From contig OZ245995.1 of the NCBI GenBank assembly GCA_965230185.1, positions 4,030,001-4,094,000 of the forward strand: a DNA stretch of 64,000 bases. The letters run 5' to 3'. The notes under the pieces were generated by a model that worked only from the letters and a program-made list of their open reading frames with translations, was not told the DNA's origin and made no database searches. Source of the DNA: Motiliproteus sp965230185. Lineage in GTDB: Bacteria > Pseudomonadota > Gammaproteobacteria > Pseudomonadales > Balneatricaceae. The translations under genes and the position numbers were made by a program. This document shows, in pieces, positions 58,691 through 64,000 of this stretch (within the stretch, counting starts at the first letter, position 1; each line of letters opens with the position of its first letter).

Positions 58691-58887
58691 TCCGGTTGCG
58701 ACCGACATTCCCGCCGACATCCTCATACAGGGGTGTTTTCGACCCACAATTCCTCCCCCTGCGGGGCTCGCTAATCAGCCGAATCAGGCTATACTTGAAT
58801 TCTGTTCATATTCGTCCGGGAGACAGCCGCAAACAGCTGCACTGTCTCTGATGATATTACCGGGGACCATGGCGGAGAGAAATTACG

Positions 58888-59811
58888 ATGGTCGAACTGA
58901 GGCACCTGAAAACGCTGGCGGCTCTGCGTGACACCGGCAGTCTTGTAGAAGCGGCAGAACGGGTCTTTCTGACCCAGTCAGCCCTGTCTCACCAGATCAA
59001 AGACCTGGAAGAGCGCCTGAACTGCTCGCTGTTTATCCGCAAAACCCGGCCCATCTGTTTCACCAGCGCCGGCCAGCGACTGCTGACGCTGGCCGATGAA
59101 GTGCTGCCGATGATGCGCAATGCCGAACGCGATATCGCCCGCCTGGCCGGAGGCGAGACCGGCCGACTCAACATGGCTATCGAATGCCACAGCTGCTTTC
59201 AGTGGCTGATGCCAACCATCGACAGCTTCCGGGAAAACTGGCCGGAAGTGGAGATGGATCTGGCCAGCGGTTTCAGCTTCTCACCGCTACCGGCACTGGC
59301 CCGGGGTGAACTGGATCTGGTGATCACCTCCGATCCCCAGGAGATGAATGGCATCAGCTACGAACCCTTATTCGCCTATGAGGTACAGCTGGCCATTTCC
59401 AAGAAACACCCGCTGGCCCGAAAGAATCATATCGAACCGGAGGATCTGCAGAACGAGACGCTGATCTGCTACCCGGTTGATCGGAACCGGCTGGATGTCT
59501 TCACCCGCTTTCTCGACCCCGCCGATATTGAACCCAACGAGGTTCGAACCGCAGAACTGACCGTGATGATGCTGCAGCTGGTGGCCAGTGGTCGCGGCGT
59601 CAGCGCCCTGCCCAGCTGGGCCCTGACCGAGTATCTGGAGCGGGATTACGTTGCCGTCCGACCACTGACCTCGCGCGGGGTCTGGTCGACGCTCCATGCG
59701 GCCATTCGGGAAGATCAGAAAAATGCAGAATTTATGCGGGATTTTCTCGATACCGCCCGGGAAACCTCCTTCAAAAACCTGAGCGGCATTCGCACTACCG
59801 CCAGACCCTGA
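58888..59811 (+). CDS. metR: LysR-family regulator, MetR-like
   Basis: A 307-residue activator of methionine synthesis genes, sensing homocysteine. The N-terminal winged helix (ELRHLKTLAALRDTGSLVEAAERVFLTQSALSHQIKDLEERL) and the effector domain (NMAIECHSCFQWLMPTIDSFRENWPEVEMDL) are close to MetR of Escherichia coli and Pseudomonas. No met gene lies next to it in this window. Confidence 0.88.
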   Translation: MVELRHLKTLAALRDTGSLVEAAERVFLTQSALSHQIKDLEERLNCSLFIRKTRPICFTSAGQRLLTLADEVLPMMRNAERDIARLAGGETGRLNMAIECHSCFQWLMPTIDSFRENWPEVEMDLASGFSFSPLPALARGELDLVITSDPQEMNGISYEPLFAYEVQLAISKKHPLARKNHIEPEDLQNETLICYPVDRNRLDVFTRFLDPADIEPNEVRTAELTVMMLQLVASGRGVSALPSWALTEYLERDYVAVRPLTSRGVWSTLHAAIREDQKNAEFMRDFLDTARETSFKNLSGIRTTARP

Positions 59812-59985
59812 TCGCCATCCCCCCGACCTTCACTGCCACCCCGACCGGCTGCTGTGACCGCCGGTCAGGATATGCCCCCACCCCGGGCTATTTTTCGCCA
59901 CCGGTAACTTGTATCTGCCAGGCCAGCGCGTACACTAAGCAGTCCCGGTTTTTTTATGCGATAGAATAGATAAGGCATTACGATT

Positions 59986-61338
59986 ATGGGTTCCTGGTCT
60001 CCCGACAGCTGGCGCAGCAAACCAATCCTGCAACAGCCCAACTACCCCGATCCACAGACTGTCAACAGGGTCGAGTCCATTCTGGCGACTCGTCCACCAC
60101 TGGTGTTTGCAGGTGAAGTACGCTCGCTGCGGGAGCAGCTGGCCGAAGTCACCGCCGGACGCGCTTTTCTGCTGCAGGGGGGAGACTGCGCCGAGAGTTT
60201 TGCCGAGTTTCATGCCGATAAGATTCGCGACACCTTCAAGGTACTTCTGCAGATGGCGGTGGTACTGACCTTTGCCGGCAGCTGCCCGGTTGTTAAGGTC
60301 GGTCGCATGGCCGGACAGTTCGCCAAACCCCGTTCCGCGGATACCGAGACTATCGACGGCAAAGAGCTGCCCAGCTATCGGGGCGATATCGTCAACGATA
60401 TCGATTTCACCGCTGAAGCCCGTGTTCCGGATCCCCAGCGACTGCTGGACGCCTACTATCAGTCAGTTGCTACTCAGAACCTGCTCAGAGCCTTCGCTCA
60501 GGGCGGTCTGGCAGATCTCACCCAGGTCCATCAGTGGAACCTGGATTTTGTCCAACAGAGCCCGCTCGGCAACAAGTACCAGGAACTGGCCAATGATATC
60601 GACCAGGCACTGGCCTTTATGGAAGCCTGCGGTATCAGCGGCGCCAACACCCCCCAGATCAGTGAAACCTCTCTGTACACCTCCCATGAGGCACTGCTAC
60701 TCAATTACGAACAGGCACTGACCCGGGAAGACAGCATCAGCGGCGGCTGGTTCGACTGTTCCGCCCATATGCTGTGGATCGGCGACCGCACCCGTCAGCT
60801 GGACGGGGCTCACGTCGAATTCCTGCGCGGGGTCTGCAATCCGATCGGCGTCAAGGTGGGCCCGACGATGGATGCCGACGAGCTGATCCGTCTGATCGAT
60901 ATTCTCAACCCCGACAATCAGCCCGGCCGCCTCAACCTTATCTCCCGGATGGGTGCCGACAAGGTTACTGACGCACTGGCTCCGCTGGCCCGTCGTGTTC
61001 AGGCCGAAGGTCGCCAGGTGTTGTGGAGCTGTGACCCGATGCACGGTAACACCATCAAGGCCTCCAGCGGCTACAAGACCCGGTCGGTGGACAGCATTCT
61101 GAAAGAGATGAAAGGATTCTTCGAAGTACATGCCGCCGAAGGCAGCTGTGCCGGCGGGGTTCATTTCGAGATGACCGGCCAGAATGTCACCGAGTGCATT
61201 GGTGGTGCCTATCAGATCACCGAGGCTAACCTCGCAGATCGCTATCACACCCACTGCGATCCGCGGCTCAACGCCGATCAGGCGCTGGAGCTGGCATTCC
61301 TGATCGCCGATACCCTGAAAGCCTCCCGGGGGCGCTGA
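59986..61338 (+). CDS. 3-deoxy-7-phosphoheptulonate synthase, class II
   Basis: A 450-residue shikimate-pathway entry enzyme of the plant-like class II. Motifs are SWRSKPILQQPNYPD, LLQGGDCAESF, VVKVGRMAGQFAKPRS, GAHVEFLRGVCNPIGVKVGP, WSCDPMHGNT and GGVHFEMTGQNVTEC. Class II enzymes are the second set in Pseudomonas and related bacteria. A DUF446 gene follows after 3 bases. Confidence 0.95.
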   Translation: MGSWSPDSWRSKPILQQPNYPDPQTVNRVESILATRPPLVFAGEVRSLREQLAEVTAGRAFLLQGGDCAESFAEFHADKIRDTFKVLLQMAVVLTFAGSCPVVKVGRMAGQFAKPRSADTETIDGKELPSYRGDIVNDIDFTAEARVPDPQRLLDAYYQSVATQNLLRAFAQGGLADLTQVHQWNLDFVQQSPLGNKYQELANDIDQALAFMEACGISGANTPQISETSLYTSHEALLLNYEQALTREDSISGGWFDCSAHMLWIGDRTRQLDGAHVEFLRGVCNPIGVKVGPTMDADELIRLIDILNPDNQPGRLNLISRMGADKVTDALAPLARRVQAEGRQVLWSCDPMHGNTIKASSGYKTRSVDSILKEMKGFFEVHAAEGSCAGGVHFEMTGQNVTECIGGAYQITEANLADRYHTHCDPRLNADQALELAFLIADTLKASRGR

Positions 61339-61341
61339 CAG

Positions 61342-61671
61342 ATGATCGACCGCAATCAGCGGGTTCGACAGCTGTTAAATGAAATCGAGCAGGAGATGCG
61401 CCTGCTCGATCTCTGGAGCATCGAACCACCAGAAGCCGAAGCCCTGGCCAGCACCGAACCCTTCTGCGTCGACACGCTGAGCCTCAGTGAATGGATGCAG
61501 TGGATTCTGATCCCCCGAATGCGGGAACTGCTGAACGGTAACCTGCCGCTGCCGGGTAACTGCAATGTCCATGCAATTGCCGAAGAGAGTTTTAAAGAGC
61601 TGACCCGGGACTGCAGCACTCTGCTGTCACTGATCCGTCAGTTTGATGAGAGCCTGACACTGCCGCATTGA
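61342..61671 (+). CDS. YqcC-like protein (DUF446)
   Basis: A 109-residue helical protein matching the YqcC pattern: LLNEIEQEMRLLDLWSIEPPEAEALASTEPFCVDTLSLSEWMQWILIPRMRELL. The function is not established. It lies 3 bases after the DAHP synthase gene, so it is probably cotranscribed. Confidence 0.9.
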   Translation: MIDRNQRVRQLLNEIEQEMRLLDLWSIEPPEAEALASTEPFCVDTLSLSEWMQWILIPRMRELLNGNLPLPGNCNVHAIAEESFKELTRDCSTLLSLIRQFDESLTLPH

Positions 61672-61707
61672 GCGGCAGCGTCTGCTGTATCAGAAGTTAA
61701 CCGTCGT

Positions 61708-62103
61708 TCAGAGCAGACCATCCAGCACGATCTCATCGTAGCTGACGACCCCCTTCACCTCTCCGTTATCGATAACCGGCGCCACCGACAGGCCAAAGTT
61801 TTCAAACAGACGAGCGCAATAACGAACATCCATCCCCGGATCAACACCAATTACCGGTTTTGCCATGATTTCGTATATATTCACCCGATCCGGCGAGCGG
61901 TCTTTGGCCACCACCTGCTTGGCGATATCGGATAGCAGCACCAGTCCGAACTCATCGTCGTCGTGCCGTTTTCTGACGATCAGTACACTCACCTGCTGCT
62001 GTCGGCACTGCTCCAGCGCCTCCTTTACGGTGATCAGCCCGTCCACCAGAGTAAAGTTCTGCTTCATTATGTCGCGGGTACGGACTACCTTCTTCTCGCT
62101 CAT
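61708..62103 (-). CDS. CBS-domain protein
   Basis: A 131-residue protein made of two CBS motifs (MKQNFTLVDGLITVKEALEQCRQQQVSVLIVRKRHDDDEFGLVLLSDIAKQVV; MAKPVIGVDPGMDVRYCARLFENFGLSVAPVIDNGEVKGVVSYDEIV). The pair forms an adenosyl-nucleotide sensor. It overlaps the P-II-like gene by 4 bases and lies in one cluster with two DUF1538 membrane proteins, probably regulating them. Confidence 0.93.
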   Translation of the reverse strand: MSEKKVVRTRDIMKQNFTLVDGLITVKEALEQCRQQQVSVLIVRKRHDDDEFGLVLLSDIAKQVVAKDRSPDRVNIYEIMAKPVIGVDPGMDVRYCARLFENFGLSVAPVIDNGEVKGVVSYDEIVLDGLL

Positions 62104-62450
62104 ATCTCATCCTCAATTGAACGGGACAGTTTTTCTACCTGATGGGCGACACCGACGGCATCTTCCACATCGATCTGAATCGCGATGCCCGTGCCTGGCT
62201 CTATATCGAAACGCCCTACTTCGGCTATGGTTTCCAGAATATTACGAGACAGGTGTTCCTCAACAATAAACAGCACCACATCCCGCTGAGTTTCCAGAGT
62301 CAGTCCGAAGAAGGTCTTCGACTTATTAAGACCTTCGCCACGGGCATTGTTAATAATGGTCGCCCCGGTTGCGCCGGCGTCCCGGGCCGCTTCCATCACC
62401 TTGTCGGATTCCGAGTCATTCACAAACGCGACGATCAGTTTAAAGTGCAT
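62100..62450 (-). CDS. P-II-like signalling protein
   Basis: A 116-residue ferredoxin-like protein (FKLIVAFVNDSESDKVMEAARDAGATGATIINNARGEGLNKSKTFFGLTLETQRDVVLFIVEEH) of the P-II superfamily, not GlnB itself: it lacks the T-loop Tyr uridylylation motif. It is paired with a CBS protein and DUF1538 transporter genes, so it likely regulates transport by nucleotide sensing. Confidence 0.88.
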   Translation of the reverse strand: MHFKLIVAFVNDSESDKVMEAARDAGATGATIINNARGEGLNKSKTFFGLTLETQRDVVLFIVEEHLSRNILETIAEVGRFDIEPGTGIAIQIDVEDAVGVAHQVEKLSRSIEDEI

Positions 62451-62520
62451 AGGTTTTCTCCTGATGCGCTGTGTTTTACAGCCGATGGCAGCGCCATCGG
62501 GATTCAGTCATGGACAGGAG

Positions 62521-63306
62521 TCAGGTCGCCTGTCGGTTCTTTTTTCGATTTCTGGCCTGAAGCATCTCAGACAGCTGGGCATATGCCATCACTGACATAA
62601 TCGGAAACAGACTGGCAAAGGCGATCAGCCCGAAACCGTCAATCAGCGGACTGCGTCCGGGCACGGTCTCGGCAAGACCCAGCCCCAGCGCGGCCACCAA
62701 CGGCACTGTTACGGTGGAGGTGGTAACACCGCCGGAGTCGTAAGCCAGCGGAATGATCATCCGTGGCGCGAAGTAGGTCTGAATCACCACGATGATATAA
62801 CCGACGATAATAAAGTAGTGAATCGGCAGTCCTGTCACGATTCGGTAAGTCCCCAGCGATATGCCAACCGCCACACCAATCGCCACAGCAATCCGCAGGC
62901 CCCAGACCCCGATAGCGCCCCCCGAGACCTCATTGGCTTTGATGGCCACCGCGATCAGCGAGGGTTCAGCAATAGTGGTACTGGCGCCGATTGCAAAAGC
63001 AAAGATATAGACCCAGTAGTAATCTGCCCAGTGCAGGGCCACCGCGTCCGCCCCCTGACGAATAAACTCCGGATTTGTCAGCTGCTCGGCCATCAGCCGC
63101 CCGACCGGAAACAGCGCTTTTTCGAGCCCGAGCAGGAACAGCGCCAGACCCAGAATAACGTAGCCGAATCCGATCAATACCCGTTTCAGATTGGGAATCG
63201 GCCGACGGATCACCAGCAGCTGAAAACCGAAGATAATCCCGGCAATGGGGAGCACATCCTTAATCGTCGACAACAGAATCGACAGCAGACCAGAGAGCAG
63301 TTCCAT
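62521..63306 (-). CDS. DUF1538 membrane protein (UmpB-like)
   Basis: A 261-residue polytopic membrane protein with several spans. It has ATTIAEPSLIAVA and AYDSGGVTTSTVTVPLVAALGLGLAETVPGRSPLIDGFGLIAFASLFPI, repeated in the neighbouring gene. Members of this family form a two-subunit Na+/H+ antiporter (UmpAB) in a Halomonas species. It shares one base with the upstream subunit gene. Confidence 0.85.
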   Translation of the reverse strand: MELLSGLLSILLSTIKDVLPIAGIIFGFQLLVIRRPIPNLKRVLIGFGYVILGLALFLLGLEKALFPVGRLMAEQLTNPEFIRQGADAVALHWADYYWVYIFAFAIGASTTIAEPSLIAVAIKANEVSGGAIGVWGLRIAVAIGVAVGISLGTYRIVTGLPIHYFIIVGYIIVVIQTYFAPRMIIPLAYDSGGVTTSTVTVPLVAALGLGLAETVPGRSPLIDGFGLIAFASLFPIMSVMAYAQLSEMLQARNRKKNRQAT

Positions 63307-64000
63307 CAGATCACCATCCCGTAAGCCATCACAAAAATCATCGGCGTCAGCGACGCGAAGGCAATCAGGCCAAAGCCGTCAATCATCGGATTACGACCTT
63401 TAATCGAGGACGCCAGACCGACACCAAGTGCCGTAACCAGCGGTACCGTAATGGTGGATGTGGTCACCCCACCGGAATCGTAAGCGATACCGATTATCTC
63501 TTCCGGGGCGAAGAAGGTCATGATTACCACCAGGATGTAACCACCGATGATCAGATACTGAATCGGCCAGCCCTTAAGAATTCGCAGAACACCCAGCACA
63601 ATAGCCAGCCCCACCGACAGCGCCACGGTAAAACGCAGACCGCTGGCGTAGGAACCCCGGGCTTCGCTACTATCGATAATCATCCCGCCCTCGGCTGCTA
63701 CAGCAGCAGCCTCCGACGCCACCGCAATCAGCGCAGGCTCCGCAACAGTGGTGCCGAACCCGAGCGCGAAAGCAAACACCAGTAACCAGACCACATTGCC
63801 CTTACGAGCGAAAGCATGAGCCATGGATTCGCCGATGGGAAACAGGCCCATCTCCAGCCCGAAGATAAAAAACGTCAGGCCCAGCACCACGAAGATCACA
63901 CCGATGAATAATCCCAGCAGATCCGGCAACGGCTGTTGCAGTACCACCAGCTGAAAGAAGGCGATAACCAGAATGATAGGCGCCAGGTCCCGGAGACTGC
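63306..64000 (-). CDS. DUF1538 membrane protein (UmpA-like), 5' end outside window
   Basis: At least 231 residues; the frame runs open to the window edge (RDLAPIILVIAFFQLVVLQQ), so the start lies to the right. It shows the family motifs TTVAEPALIAVASEAA and YDSGGVTTSTITVPLVTALGVGLASSIKGRNPMIDGFGLIAFASLTPMIF, clearly homologous to the next gene. Its role is as partner subunit in a DUF1538 antiporter; P-II and CBS genes follow on the same strand. Confidence 0.85.
   Translation of the reverse strand, partial: SLRDLAPIILVIAFFQLVVLQQPLPDLLGLFIGVIFVVLGLTFFIFGLEMGLFPIGESMAHAFARKGNVVWLLVFAFALGFGTTVAEPALIAVASEAAAVAAEGGMIIDSSEARGSYASGLRFTVALSVGLAIVLGVLRILKGWPIQYLIIGGYILVVIMTFFAPEEIIGIAYDSGGVTTSTITVPLVTALGVGLASSIKGRNPMIDGFGLIAFASLTPMIFVMAYGMVI

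Overview
The window is chromosomal DNA from a gammaproteobacterium, probably a marine Oceanospirillales-like lineage. The evidence for this is the motY-pyrC-rnt neighbourhood, a MetR-type LysR regulator, class II DAHP synthase, a YqcC-like protein and a DUF1538/P-II/CBS cluster. Genus cannot be read from the sequence alone.

Layout. Positions 1-2219 hold DNA polymerase II (polB, minus strand, 3' end outside the window). Positions 2181-41201 are a complete-looking 39 kb siphovirus-type prophage inserted into the extreme 5' end of polB. The native polB start survives as a 12-codon stub at 41187-41225, on the far side of the prophage. From 41255 rightwards the chromosome resumes. First comes a six-gene mevalonate operon on the minus strand (mvaA-idi2-mvaS-two GHMP kinases-mvaD). 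It is followed by two response-regulator genes, argG, motY, pyrC, rnt, a 2-Cys peroxiredoxin, grxD, argD-argF, metR, class II DAHP synthase, a YqcC-like gene, and a CBS/P-II/DUF1538 pair that runs off the right edge.

Prophage. The central switch at 29.6-30.7 kb has a Cro-like gene diverging from a short repressor without a peptidase domain. Two 15-bp palindromic operators lie between them, and a third copy sits 1.6 kb away in front of a LuxR-type gene. Just behind the repressor, a near-perfect LexA box overlaps a promoter for a 48-residue protein whose C-terminal half resembles the repressor tail. This looks like induction through a LexA-controlled antirepressor. Leftwards run the replication genes (O-like gene with internal origin iterons, P-like loader), nucleases, a nucleotide kinase, a putative Q-like antiterminator, a lysis cassette, fibre-like genes, an HNH nuclease, small and large terminase, portal, ClpP-type protease, HK97-type capsid, connectors, tail tube, a -1 frameshift tail chaperone pair, tape measure and two tail-tip candidates. 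Rightwards run SSB, a PAPS-reductase-like protein, an array of tiny genes joined by a repeated stop/ribosome-binding module that encodes the tail KQGEG, a second truncated tyrosine recombinase, more small genes, a DUF4224 protein and the integrase next to attR.

How the parts work together. Integration keeps polB open, because the prophage end supplies a new in-frame start, ribosome-binding site and promoter-like sequence. Several terminator hairpins inside the late operon imply antitermination. A tRNA-Val 3' fragment near attL suggests that the phage once used a tRNA attachment site and has since swapped integration modules.
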